From an uncultured Clostridia bacterium (GTDB lineage Bacteria; Bacillota; Clostridia; Christensenellales; UBA1242): a DNA stretch of 36,059 nucleotides. Shown one piece after another: positions 16,746 to 24,774 of this stretch (the first letter of the stretch is position 1; every line of letters starts with the position of its first letter). Where the stretch lies: contig CALWPF010000017.1 in the NCBI GenBank assembly GCA_944383355.1, forward strand, positions 1 through 36,059. Reading direction: 5' to 3'. Position numbers and translations under genes: made by a program. The notes under the pieces are model-generated. The model did not search any database. It had not been told where the DNA came from and saw nothing but the letters and a program-made list of their open reading frames with translations.

Positions 16746-17855
16746 TTACTGTCTCAGAGACACCTCAGCACTCTCTGCCTCACAGTCAATATTTATACAT
16801 AAATCTCTATCGCTGAACACCTGATTGGGTGCAGTTTTGCTATCCACCACTCTTGCTCTATCTCTTACTTGGCTATCCGCACCCAAGACAGAGTGTTGCA
16901 CACTCGCTTTATCAGTAATTAAACAATTATTTTGTATTTCACTAGCATTAACAGATGCAAATTTTTCTATAGTAGAATTATACACTGTGCTATTATTTGC
17001 GACATAAGAATCGCCAGATACTGTGGAATCAAACAGTTTGGAATGCGTCACTTTTGCACAATCTTTTATTGTACAAAAGCGCAACTGTGAATGAAGAACT
17101 TCAGTTTCGTCTTGCAAACTATTTACCCCAAAAAGTAAACTATTTTTACAGGATACATTGTTGCCAATACAGCTCAAACTACCTTTGTACAAACAGTGAT
17201 GTAAGGATACCTTACCGTGAGCAAAGATTTTGCCCTCTTTACCAAAATATTTAGTTACGTCCAAAAAATCGAACTCTCCGCTAATATCTGCAACATCTGT
17301 GCAAAGACGCCCATTAATCTTTGGGGCATCACCATCTATCTCGCTATCTATTAGGTCGCCTTTCCCTTTTATCACACAATTACGAATGGTACTATTACAA
17401 ACCACTCCTTTTGTCTCTACATAAGAATCAATTAATTTTGTTCCTACTTGCTCAATTGGAGCGACTTTATCATCAGTATTGTGCCCTTTTATCTTGGTTT
17501 TGCCAGCCACAGTAGAATTTATTAGCACAGTATTTTTATCATAGACTATTGCGTCCCCCCTCAACTCAAAATCATGAGATTCATCACTGATTGGCACACA
17601 CAGTACTGCATAATCAAATATCCACGAACTATCATTATGTGGCAGGCAAAGCATCGAAGTTACATAACCACCCAAATCCCCTTTTTTTGCTACCAACTCT
17701 TTTTGGGGCTGACCATTTTCATCAATAAAATCTCTATATATATCTCTATCTGCAACTATACGATATGCTAAATCATTGTTGATAATCTTTATATAGCTCT
17801 TATCCAAATGGTATTTTCTATTAATAACCATATTAAAAATACTACTGAATTTCAT
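16746..17855 (-). CDS. Beta-helix/hexapeptide-like repeat protein
   Basis: A 369-residue protein without signal peptide. Residues about 25-100 contain a head (YRIVADRDI ... KGDLGGYV ... WIFDYAVL) like that of phage and clostridial proteins in which a KGDLGG motif precedes rows of short 'xVYGNA'-type repeats. Residues about 100-350 are short beta-strand rungs rich in Ser, Cys, Val and Asn (for example DSTVSGDSYVANNSTVYNS), consistent with a parallel beta-helix. There is no acyltransferase His motif, so it is probably structural or a binding scaffold. About 13 Cys are present, several in rungs. Start: ATG with AAGGCGGT 10 nt upstream. It is flanked by terminators and so transcribed alone. Function unknown. 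Confidence 0.7.
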   Translation of the reverse strand: MKFSSIFNMVINRKYHLDKSYIKIINNDLAYRIVADRDIYRDFIDENGQPQKELVAKKGDLGGYVTSMLCLPHNDSSWIFDYAVLCVPISDESHDFELRGDAIVYDKNTVLINSTVAGKTKIKGHNTDDKVAPIEQVGTKLIDSYVETKGVVCNSTIRNCVIKGKGDLIDSEIDGDAPKINGRLCTDVADISGEFDFLDVTKYFGKEGKIFAHGKVSLHHCLYKGSLSCIGNNVSCKNSLLFGVNSLQDETEVLHSQLRFCTIKDCAKVTHSKLFDSTVSGDSYVANNSTVYNSTIEKFASVNASEIQNNCLITDKASVQHSVLGADSQVRDRARVVDSKTAPNQVFSDRDLCINIDCEAESAEVSLRQ

Positions 17856-18095
17856 ACTAAAATTACCGCCTTTTTTATAATATGATTATACATCAAAATG
17901 AGACTACTGTCAATAGTGCCTCTATTTTACAGGCGCTCTCTTAAAACTATATTTTTTGCCTTGGCAAATAAAAAAGTATGAAAATTTAACGTAAATCGCA
18001 TTAAAAGCCCAAAAGTATTCGCAAAATAAGTACTATGCAGTTCGAATAAAAACAGTATAACAGCAAAAAGATAAATAAATTTATACTGCTCTAAT
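17856..18095. other. Intergenic spacer upstream of the beta-helix-like gene
   Basis: Gene-free together with the following terminator (about 295 bp). It should hold the minus-strand promoter of the 16746-17855 gene. I see one AAGTACTATGCA sequence (around 18019) that partly matches the 12950-12971 palindrome and its flank, and otherwise nothing distinctive. Confidence 0.4.
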
Positions 18096-18132
18096 TAATA
18101 AAAAGTGTGTACATGTTGCACACACTTTTTAT
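18096..18132 (-). terminator. Terminator after the MFS transporter gene
   Basis: AAAAGTGTGT (18101-18110) pairs with ACACACTTTT (18120-18129) over ten positions around a nine-base loop. On the minus strand the stem ends in a T run. It lies 20 bp past the stop codon. Confidence 0.85.
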
Positions 18133-18151
18133 CTAGGGAACGAGCAAATGT

Positions 18152-19849
18152 TTACTCTACTTTATCCTTACTAGCATTAGAAGTCTTTTTTGTAGTTTTA
18201 GATGTTGATGTTTTATTATCGGTCTTGGTCGTTGAATTTTTATTGCTAGTAGTTTTTGATTTTTTGCTGGAGGTTGTGGATTCTTGCACAATAGATACAA
18301 CTTCCTCTTTTTGCTTTATTTCAGGATTGTCAACTTTGTCCACTGTACGATCAACAACACCACTGCTAGTACCAATGGTAATCGCCGAGGCATCAGCATC
18401 AGTCTCTACAGTTTTGTTATCTTCTGCCGCTGCCCCATTTGCTGTTTTATGTTTTTTGGCAGGGACATAAAATAAGAACAAAATCAGTGCTATTACTGAG
18501 AAAATAGTTGCATAAGGGAACATAAATTCATATCCGAGAGCACCAAATAGGAAACCAATACAAATAGGCGTTATACTCTGAGCTAACATACTAGCAGCGT
18601 AATACCACCCTGTCAGTTTACCTATATTCTTTTTACTCGCCATCTCTACAACCATTGGATAAGAGTTTACATTTACCCATGCCCAACCTACTCCAGCAAT
18701 ACCAATCAATATAAAGTATAACCAATGTGGCAAACTACTAATCATTGCTATACCCAACATAACTATCATGATACCCAAGCCCAGCAAGATTGTATTTCGT
18801 CTACCCAACTTGTCAGCTATAAAGGCTCCAGGGAAGAATCCAATTAGACTACATACTGTCATTACAATAACAGCAGTACCCCACCAACCAGAGCTCTCAC
18901 CAAGCACTTGCACGCCATAAGTACTACCAAATGTCTCAATAGCATTAAACGCAAAGAACCACAAGAAAATTGACAAGAGTAATACTATCATATTACGTTT
19001 ATTAACACCTGTGAGAGGTTTATCTTCCTCGATTGCCTCTGTAGTGTCTGCCTCTTTTTCACCTCTTGCGAGCTCATCTGCCATCTCAACAGCTAATTTG
19101 TTTTCTCTAATTTTTAACAAAAGTATCACTAAAGCAAGTATCATAAATACCGCAGTGATAGCAAAAGGTATCCAAATTGTGTTTGGGTCATATACTAATC
19201 TGCCGTCAGCACCGGTCTTGGTAGAGAATACCATCGCTAGTGCTCCAGCAAAAATAGCTCCAACATATCCTATAACATTAATAATTGCATTAGCCTTACT
19301 CCTAAGTGGCTTTGGAGTAATATCAGGCATCAATGCAACAGCTGGAGAGCGATAAATATTCATTGCTAGCAATATAATAGCCATTATAATTATCATCCAA
19401 ACCATTTGGTTATAAATAAACATTATAGGTATCAAAGGGAAGAATATTACCGCTAACACTACTCCCGCAGTGATAAAAGGCATTCGTTTACCCAACTTGG
19501 ACTTAGTCCTATCTGACCACGCTCCAAACAAAGGTAACATAAACAGTGCAAGAATGTTATCCATAGCCATAATAATACCAACTAAGTAAGCATGGTCACT
19601 AGATGTACCTCCAAATTGAGCAACAAAAAAATCACTCAAAAACAAAGGACAATAAGTGTTGTAAACCTGCCAAAGCATTAATATTGTAAAAAATGCAAGA
19701 CCTATGTATGTAGTACGCTTGACATCTAGTTTAAAGCCCTTCTTTTTTTCACCGCTGACCTGAGTAGACTGATCCACATCATTAGGCTTTGCAACATCAT
19801 TTGCCACTGCAGGTTGTGCATCAGCCAAATCAGCCTTTTCTTTTGCCAT
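18152..19849 (-). CDS. MFS transporter, GPH/SLC45-like, with long charged C-terminal tail
   Basis: A 565-residue membrane carrier. After a polar N-terminus (1-45) it has twelve hydrophobic helices in two halves (about 50-240 and 285-460) joined by a charged cytoplasmic loop (about 241-283). The start of the first helix (YIGLAFFTILMLWQVYNTYCPLFL), GAWSDRTKSKLGKRMPFI and GFFPGAFIADKLGRRN are MFS loop 2-3 and 8-9 motifs; the overall pattern fits the glycoside-cation symporter/SLC45 branch, so a sugar is the likely substrate. Residues about 463-565 are an unusual low-complexity tail rich in Ser, Thr, Lys and Asp, ending TTKKTSNASKDKVE. RBS AGGAGG is 6 nt before the ATG. Monocistronic by its terminator. 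No sugar-metabolism neighbours, so the substrate is open. Confidence 0.88.
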   Translation of the reverse strand: MAKEKADLADAQPAVANDVAKPNDVDQSTQVSGEKKKGFKLDVKRTTYIGLAFFTILMLWQVYNTYCPLFLSDFFVAQFGGTSSDHAYLVGIIMAMDNILALFMLPLFGAWSDRTKSKLGKRMPFITAGVVLAVIFFPLIPIMFIYNQMVWMIIIMAIILLAMNIYRSPAVALMPDITPKPLRSKANAIINVIGYVGAIFAGALAMVFSTKTGADGRLVYDPNTIWIPFAITAVFMILALVILLLKIRENKLAVEMADELARGEKEADTTEAIEEDKPLTGVNKRNMIVLLLSIFLWFFAFNAIETFGSTYGVQVLGESSGWWGTAVIVMTVCSLIGFFPGAFIADKLGRRNTILLGLGIMIVMLGIAMISSLPHWLYFILIGIAGVGWAWVNVNSYPMVVEMASKKNIGKLTGWYYAASMLAQSITPICIGFLFGALGYEFMFPYATIFSVIALILFLFYVPAKKHKTANGAAAEDNKTVETDADASAITIGTSSGVVDRTVDKVDNPEIKQKEEVVSIVQESTTSSKKSKTTSNKNSTTKTDNKTSTSKTTKKTSNASKDKVE

Positions 19850-20123
19850 ACGACCTCCTAACTATGTAATAAAAAATAGTCAAGCCACATCTATTAGCTA
19901 CTTTCATACTACTATTTATTATTGTAATAAGTCAACTAAATTATTTGCAAAAATTACAAATCCTGGCAAAAGTGTTAATTATTAAACGGCTAAAATTTGG
20001 GTTTTATGCAATATATTAACACAATAAGTGTTCATAATATTAGAACAAGGTAAATAAAATACTTATTCAAAAAAATTTTCATTCGTGTTTTATTTTAAAC
20101 AAAAAAATATTTAAATAATCAAG
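19850..20123. other. Intergenic spacer upstream of the MFS gene
   Basis: About 270 bp with no gene. It should contain the MFS promoter on the minus strand. AACACAATAAGTGTT (20019-20033) is a five-pair inverted repeat that could be an operator or a weak hairpin; nothing else stands out. Confidence 0.35.
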
Positions 20124-20155
20124 CAAAAAGTCGAGAATATTACTCGACTTTTATT
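20124..20155 (-). terminator. Terminator after the 20190 gene
   Basis: AAAGTCGAG (20127-20135) and CTCGACTTT (20143-20151) form a nine-pair stem with a seven-base loop and T/A runs on both sides; it lies 35 bp past the stop. Confidence 0.85.
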
Positions 20156-20189
20156 AGCTCTCAAAGCGTAAAATTAAAATAACGAATCC

Positions 20190-21206
20190 TTATATCTTTA
20201 ATCTAACAGCATTTTTTATATCACTAGACGCAGGTTGAGTGCGAATACTGTCCACAGTATCAAATAACTGCATCATTTCGTAAGTGCCGTTATCATAAAC
20301 TACTTGCCTGTGTGCCTCCACATCAGCCAAAGGTACATCTAGTACAAACTTGATATTGTATCTAACATTGCACGCTCTCAATACCACATCTTCCAATGCT
20401 TTGATATGTCTATTATCGGTACTTACATTTTTTGCTGTTTTGTAGCAAAATTTGGAATCTTCGCTCTCTACAACTTTTTGAATATGTTCATCAACAAGCG
20501 ATTGCAACATAGCTTTGTCTTGTCCATATTTTTGCTGATAATAATCATATATATAGTTTGTATAGCGCTCTGGGAACTCCCTATTTACTGGGGTTTGTAT
20601 ATAACGTCTTTGTATATAGCACGCCATATGATAATTTACCTCAGCATCACCATTATCCAAAATTTTTTGACGCAAATAATCTATGTCTTCATTCTTTACA
20701 TACTTTGCCATAAATAACCATTGCCTAGGAGTACCTGCTCTACGCAATAACTTTTTGTTTATCGATGTATTTATCTCTGGGAATCTCAAAATAAAATCTA
20801 AGTTGTAATATGTATTTGCCTCACTTGCCAAAATCTTACCTATTACCGACAAATTAGCGCCTTTGATATATATGGCATACGCCAACATTACCTCGTAATC
20901 TTTACTATTGGTTACAATATATTCAAATAAAACATTAGACAACTCCGAGCCCTGCATAATATAAGCAGCATAGTAATTGGGTTTACCTATCCTACTATTT
21001 GTAATTTGAGTAATAGCATCTATTACATTTTGCTCCGTAACCTCAATATCATCATCAGGAATAGTACTTAGTGCCTCATCAAATTTACTATTGTAATCAC
21101 TCTCATGGTCAAAATGTATGTTAAAGTCTCTCCAGCTATTTACTTTGGTAATTTTTATCAAGTTGCGTGCCTCTTTGTCTGTCAACTCTTTACCATATAC
21201 AATCAT
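20190..21206 (-). CDS. Unrecognised helical protein with degenerate internal repeats
   Basis: A 338-residue soluble protein, no signal peptide, no membrane helix, predicted mostly helical. I do not recognise it. Three places share a loose pattern of a hydrophobic helix, then D or N, then a second helix ending in 'xNG' or similar: FPEINTSINKKLLRRAG (about 144-160), EDIDYLRQKILDNGD (about 173-187) and PLADVEAHRQVVYDNGT (about 300-316). This suggests a solenoid of short helical pairs, possibly a protein-interaction scaffold. Start: the ATG at 21206 follows GGTGGATAGAG; upstream in-frame extensions have no site and unlikely sequence. It lies between two strong terminators and so is a single-gene unit. 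Confidence 0.7.
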   Translation of the reverse strand: MIVYGKELTDKEARNLIKITKVNSWRDFNIHFDHESDYNSKFDEALSTIPDDDIEVTEQNVIDAITQITNSRIGKPNYYAAYIMQGSELSNVLFEYIVTNSKDYEVMLAYAIYIKGANLSVIGKILASEANTYYNLDFILRFPEINTSINKKLLRRAGTPRQWLFMAKYVKNEDIDYLRQKILDNGDAEVNYHMACYIQRRYIQTPVNREFPERYTNYIYDYYQQKYGQDKAMLQSLVDEHIQKVVESEDSKFCYKTAKNVSTDNRHIKALEDVVLRACNVRYNIKFVLDVPLADVEAHRQVVYDNGTYEMMQLFDTVDSIRTQPASSDIKNAVRLKI

Positions 21207-21284
21207 CTCTATCCACCCTAATATATTTGTATATATTTTATAACATACACGCAACTTTGTCAATATTCAAATTTTTGCATACAA

Positions 21285-21310
21285 CAAAAAAAGAGTGCAA
21301 TACGCACTCT
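21285..21310 (-). terminator. Terminator after the ogg-NYN operon
   Basis: AGAGTGC (21292-21298) and GCACTCT (21304-21310) form a seven-pair stem with loop AATAC; a seven-T run follows on the minus strand (21286-21292). It begins about 20 bp past the NYN gene stop. Confidence 0.88.
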
Positions 21311-21331
21311 AATAATTAGGCAATATAAAAA

Positions 21332-21979
21332 TTAACGAATTATATCCAACAAACCCTCTAGGCTGTCATACAAACTAGCCTCGTCCTCATCGAGGTCATC
21401 ACCTTTTGACGCCAATATATCCTCAATCTCCGCAATCAATGCTTTACGCTGTTCCTCACTAGCGTCATCAGACTCCATAATTTTACTAGTTTTCTCTGAT
21501 AATGAACGGAATTTTTCATTCAATTGTTTCTTGGACAGCTTAACAGGTTTACTGTATGCAACTGACAATACTACCTTGTCATCATACATATGGTCATTGC
21601 CATCTATTATATCACTCTTAAGAGTCAACAAACGCTTGCCACCAGCCTTGAGGAAACTCAGTAATGGTACCAAATCTCCATCACCTGCAACAAAACAAAA
21701 TGCATCAACATGTGGCATAGTATAAAACATCTTAACCGCATCTATAATGATACGCATATCCAACTGTGACTTTGAACGTTTTTTGTAACGCATAGTAGGA
21801 GCAGAATCAAAACCATATTTCTCAATTATTTCATCAAATTTGATATGCTTCCTCTCATTAAAACCATATACTTTGGCATAAATTAAGTTACCTTTGGAAC
21901 GCAATTGCTCCAAAATATCTTGGAAAACTGTTAAATTGACTTTTGCATTATCAATATCTATCAACAACGCTATATTCAT
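21332..21979 (-). CDS. NYN domain (LabA/DUF88-type) putative ribonuclease
   Basis: A 215-residue protein with a PIN-like NYN domain (about 1-150). The acidic residues that bind metal in this fold are visible: D8 and D10 with N11 (LIDIDNAK), D74 and D80 (QLDMRIIIDAV) and D100/D102 (VAGDGDLVPLL). NYN proteins are predicted or shown to cut RNA. The C-terminal part (about 150-215) is an acidic helical extension (DEDEASLYDSLEGLLD). Start: ATG with TGGAGG 8 nt upstream. It begins 15 bp after the stop of the 8-oxoguanine glycosylase gene and shares its terminator, so the two are very probably one operon. Substrate unknown. Confidence 0.85.
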   Translation of the reverse strand: MNIALLIDIDNAKVNLTVFQDILEQLRSKGNLIYAKVYGFNERKHIKFDEIIEKYGFDSAPTMRYKKRSKSQLDMRIIIDAVKMFYTMPHVDAFCFVAGDGDLVPLLSFLKAGGKRLLTLKSDIIDGNDHMYDDKVVLSVAYSKPVKLSKKQLNEKFRSLSEKTSKIMESDDASEEQRKALIAEIEDILASKGDDLDEDEASLYDSLEGLLDIIR

Positions 21980-21994
21980 AAAAATTCCTCCAAA

Positions 21995-22840
21995 TCAAAT
22001 TAATTTAATATCCTTGCGTTTGTAGTAGTACAAAAATTGTTGAGCGTAGCCTGATAAGTCACCATATTTTTGCACAAAAAAATCGGCAATTTTTTGTCTA
22101 TTTTTCACTGAACCATGATAATCATCATGATATATTTTTGCTATCCAAGTGTCTACAGGGAACACATCTCGCCTACCTAAGCCAAATAACAAGATACAAT
22201 CAGCGACTTTGGATCCTACTCCACAGAGCTCTCTCAACTTGGCTCTAGCGTCTTGCGTATCTAGACTCGTTAGCGTCTCCAAAAAATTAGAATGGGTAAG
22301 TGTATCAATAGTCTTTACCAAATATTCTGCCCTATACCCGCACCCAAGTTTAATAAAATCATCTACACTCGCCCTAGATAATTGCTCTAATGTCGGAAAC
22401 GCATATCCCCAGTCCAACTCATCACCAAACTGCTCACATATCCCCTCCACACTTTTGCGTATGCGAGGAATGTTATTATTCGCTGAGATAATAAAACTAA
22501 TAATTACCTCCACTAGAGGCTGTCTCAACATGCGTATGCCTTGTCCATACCGTAGGCTCTCTTTTAACTCAGTGAAATTATTTAAGCCTGTTAATATTTT
22601 ATCATAGTTTGTAAAAAAATCAAAATAATTTACAAAAAAATTTGGATTTGTACTCCAAATTTCGTATTTTTGAGGAGTTATACTGCTGATTTTTGCAATA
22701 TCCCTACCACTTTTTATATACCAAGTACCATTTTCGTTACCAAAACGAAAAACCTGACCACTAGTCAAAGTTGCCTCAGGATTAAATGTCTTGGTGTCGT
22801 CATTCAATATTATTAGGCCACCTTTTATTGCATATTCCAT
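21995..22840 (-). CDS. ogg: 8-oxoguanine DNA glycosylase, OGG1 type
   Basis: A 281-residue HhH-GPD base-excision repair enzyme that removes 8-oxoguanine and nicks the DNA by beta-elimination. An OGG_N domain (about 1-105, with TLTSGQVFRF) precedes the helical domain. The helix-hairpin-helix LCGVGSKVADCILLFGL carries the catalytic lysine K211, and D230 in PVDTW is the conserved aspartate. Length agrees with bacterial OGG1 proteins such as the clostridial form. Start: ATG with AGAGG 7 nt upstream. First gene of a two-gene operon with the NYN protein. Confidence 0.92.
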   Translation of the reverse strand: MEYAIKGGLIILNDDTKTFNPEATLTSGQVFRFGNENGTWYIKSGRDIAKISSITPQKYEIWSTNPNFFVNYFDFFTNYDKILTGLNNFTELKESLRYGQGIRMLRQPLVEVIISFIISANNNIPRIRKSVEGICEQFGDELDWGYAFPTLEQLSRASVDDFIKLGCGYRAEYLVKTIDTLTHSNFLETLTSLDTQDARAKLRELCGVGSKVADCILLFGLGRRDVFPVDTWIAKIYHDDYHGSVKNRQKIADFFVQKYGDLSGYAQQFLYYYKRKDIKLI

Positions 22841-22967
22841 ATAAACCTCTTTGGTAAATTAATATTATAATTTAAAATATTGTAACACAAAATGTTTTAT
22901 TTGCCAAGTACTACAAAGTACTCGAAACATTATAACTATATGAATATTGTTTTTTGATTACAATCGT

Positions 22968-22996
22968 TTGCAGTAAAATTGCTTTAGTGATATAAT
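22968..22996 (+). promoter_or_regulatory. Sigma-A promoter of the six-motif protein gene
   Basis: TTGCAG (22968-22973), a 17-bp spacer and a perfect TATAAT (22991-22996) lie 26 bp before the ATG at 23023, giving a leader of roughly 20 nt that carries AAGGAAT. Confidence 0.75.
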
Positions 22997-23022
22997 AAAC
23001 AAAAAGCAAAGGAATAAAAGTT

Positions 23023-23871
23023 ATGGGTTGGTTTAGTAAAAAACAACAAAATGTGGACTGGGACATTAACGACATAATAGATACAAAATCAAAGTTACAA
23101 AAATTTGATGAACAATGGAATACCGATACAGAATCTCAAGATTTACTCACTCTCCCACCGCACTTATCTGGCAGTGAAATAAGAGAACAAACTGAAAAAT
23201 TTTTGCAACCAGGTAAAAAACAAAAACCAGTACTCGATGATAAATTTGATGTATTTGAGGGTAGTTCTCTACAGCCATACGCTACTGATAAAAAAGATAT
23301 AAATAATGACACCAACAGACAACTAGATGAAAGTGCTATATCACACAACACTGACAATAACCAAAACGAACCAGTGAGAAAAAAAATTACCACAGTAAAA
23401 GAATTAACAGAAGCCCTTAATCCAGTACAAGCCAATAAAGTAAAAATGAACGAATTGTTTGCCAGCAATGATACGACTGCAACTACCAATCAAAATAAAG
23501 AAGTCAATATGAGCGAATTCTTTTCACACAATCAACATGATGCAAACGCTAGACATATACCCAACAAAGATGAATTAAGTATGGTTTTTGCTGATAAAAC
23601 AGAGACAAACACACACCAAAGCGACACACAAAAACCATTGGATAGAGTTGCAAGTTTTTTCCATTCAGACAAAGTTACAGAAAATAAAAGCACGCAAAGC
23701 CCAACAGATATTGTTCACAAAATATTTGATAGCGACAAGGTGGAGCAAAAGAGAGAATTACCAGATAGAGATGAAATGCGTGAGATATTCGCTAGCGCAA
23801 AGGCAGAGGCTCCAAAACCTGTCGCAAATGAGCAATTGTTATCCACAATAACAAATAATAAACAGCAATAA
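23023..23871 (+). CDS. Intrinsically disordered protein with six copies of a short hydrophobic motif
   Basis: A 282-residue, very polar protein (rich in Asn, Asp, Lys, Gln, Thr) with no signal peptide or membrane segment. After a tryptophan-containing head (MGWFSKKQQNVDWDINDII) and a long low-complexity stretch, a five-residue core 'hydrophobic-x-x-hydrophobic-Phe' recurs six times: MNELF (142-146), MSEFF (163-167), LSMVF (185-189), VASFF (209-213), VHKIF (231-235) and MREIF (252-256). Spacing is 21, 22, 24, 22 and 21 residues. Each core is followed by a small/polar stretch like AS-N/D-K, and several are preceded by Pro and an acidic or basic residue (PNKDE, PDRDE). Such arrays usually act as multivalent docking sites for one partner. 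Start: ATG with AAGGA 9 nt upstream and a near-consensus promoter; a terminator follows. No family recognised. Confidence 0.75.
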   Translation: MGWFSKKQQNVDWDINDIIDTKSKLQKFDEQWNTDTESQDLLTLPPHLSGSEIREQTEKFLQPGKKQKPVLDDKFDVFEGSSLQPYATDKKDINNDTNRQLDESAISHNTDNNQNEPVRKKITTVKELTEALNPVQANKVKMNELFASNDTTATTNQNKEVNMSEFFSHNQHDANARHIPNKDELSMVFADKTETNTHQSDTQKPLDRVASFFHSDKVTENKSTQSPTDIVHKIFDSDKVEQKRELPDRDEMREIFASAKAEAPKPVANEQLLSTITNNKQQ

Positions 23872-23892
23872 GTTTTTATGTTATACCAAAAA

Positions 23893-23920
23893 ATACGCTA
23901 TTTGAATAGCGTATCTTTTT
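23893..23920 (+). terminator. Terminator after the six-motif protein gene
   Basis: ATACGCTAT and ATAGCGTAT form a strong stem with a small loop (23893-23914), followed by CTTTTTT on the plus strand. Confidence 0.88.
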
Positions 23921-23930
23921 TATAAAAACA

Positions 23931-23962
23931 TAAAAAATACCACAGTTAAAATCCTGCGGTAT
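23931..23962 (-). terminator. Terminator of the rplU-prp-rpmA operon
   Basis: On the minus strand ATACCGCAG pairs with CTGTGGTAT (nine pairs, one G-U) around eight bases and is followed by six T. It lies about 18 bp past the rpmA stop. Confidence 0.8.
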
Positions 23963-23979
23963 CAATATCAAAACAATGA

Positions 23980-24414
23980 CTATTTTGCTGTCTTTGTACT
24001 AGTCTTTTTTGCAGTTGTAGTCTTTGTTGCTTTTGACTCAGTCTTAGCCACAGTAGTTGCCTTCTTTGGCTCTTTTGCAACTGCGGTCTTACTTGTGGTC
24101 TTTTTTGCAACTGTCTTTGCTGGTTGAGCTACAGTCTCCCCTGCCACCAAGACACTAACACGCTTACGGTTACCACTAAAACGCTCAAAACGCACTACAC
24201 CAGCAACCTTTGCATAAAGTGTAAAATCTTTTCCAAGACCTACATTCTTGCCTGGGTGAAACTTAGTACCACGCTGACGAACCAAAATTTCACCAGCATT
24301 GACTGTCTGACCATCTGCTCTCTTGACTCCTAGACGCTTTGCCTCACTATCACGACCATTCTTACTACTACCTTGTCCTTTTTTGTGGGCAAACAATTGA
24401 ATATTAAAGAACAT
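23980..24414 (-). CDS. rpmA: Ribosomal protein L27 with cleavable N-terminus and long C-terminal tail
   Basis: A 144-residue large-subunit protein whose N-terminus reaches the peptidyl transferase centre. It begins MFFNIQLFA, the Firmicutes extension that Prp removes after A9 to expose [14 protein letters not shown]. The core (about 10-92) is typical, with [23 protein letters not shown]. After SVLVAGE an extra ~50-residue Lys/Ala/Thr tail ([16 protein letters not shown] and onward) is appended; L27 normally ends here at about 95 residues. Start: the ATG at 24414, with GGAGG 7 nt upstream, overlaps the 3' end of prp by 11 nt, pointing to translational coupling; a GTG one codon earlier is less likely. 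Confidence 0.96.
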   Translation of the reverse strand: MFFNIQLFAHKKGQGSSKNGRDSEAKRLGVKRADGQTVNAGEILVRQRGTKFHPGKNVGLGKDFTLYAKVAGVVRFERFSGNRKRVSVLVAGETVAQPAKTVAKKTTSKTAVAKEPKKATTVAKTESKATKTTTAKKTSTKTAK

Positions 24415-24742
24415 CACATACCTCCATATCTATAAAATCACTGTATTCTGTATAAATATCACTAACACCACACATCATTGTAGCAAATATTACTTGCACA
24501 TCATGTTGAACATCTGGCGATAAATCATTTGGTACCACTATCTCAAAATAGCCCTCTTTATCATCTCGAATGATATCAATATTGGCTCCAGCAACTGATA
24601 GCATACCCAGAGCAGCCGTCTGCACCACACTACTCAAGGCGGCACACACTATATCCTCGCCCTCTACACCATATCCAGTATGTCCATCACAAATGATGCG
24701 TGTATATTCATTACCTTTTTTGAATACATTTACCTTTGTCAT
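24404..24742 (-). CDS. prp: Ribosomal-processing cysteine protease Prp
   Basis: A 112-residue cysteine protease (YsxB family) that trims the N-terminus of L27. The catalytic pair is visible: H21 in CDGHTGYG and C33 in [11 protein letters not shown]. The order rplU-prp-rpmA is diagnostic. Two adjacent ATG codons are available; the second (24742) has better spacing to GAGG (5 nt). The stop lies inside rpmA. Length equals the family norm. The presence of both the protease and the L27 cleavage site supports the processing pathway being active in this organism. Confidence 0.95.
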   Translation of the reverse strand: MTKVNVFKKGNEYTRIICDGHTGYGVEGEDIVCAALSSVVQTAALGMLSVAGANIDIIRDDKEGYFEIVVPNDLSPDVQHDVQVIFATMMCGVSDIYTEYSDFIDMEVCDVL

Positions 24743-24774
24743 CATTACCTCAAAATATAAACTCTAATATTTAC

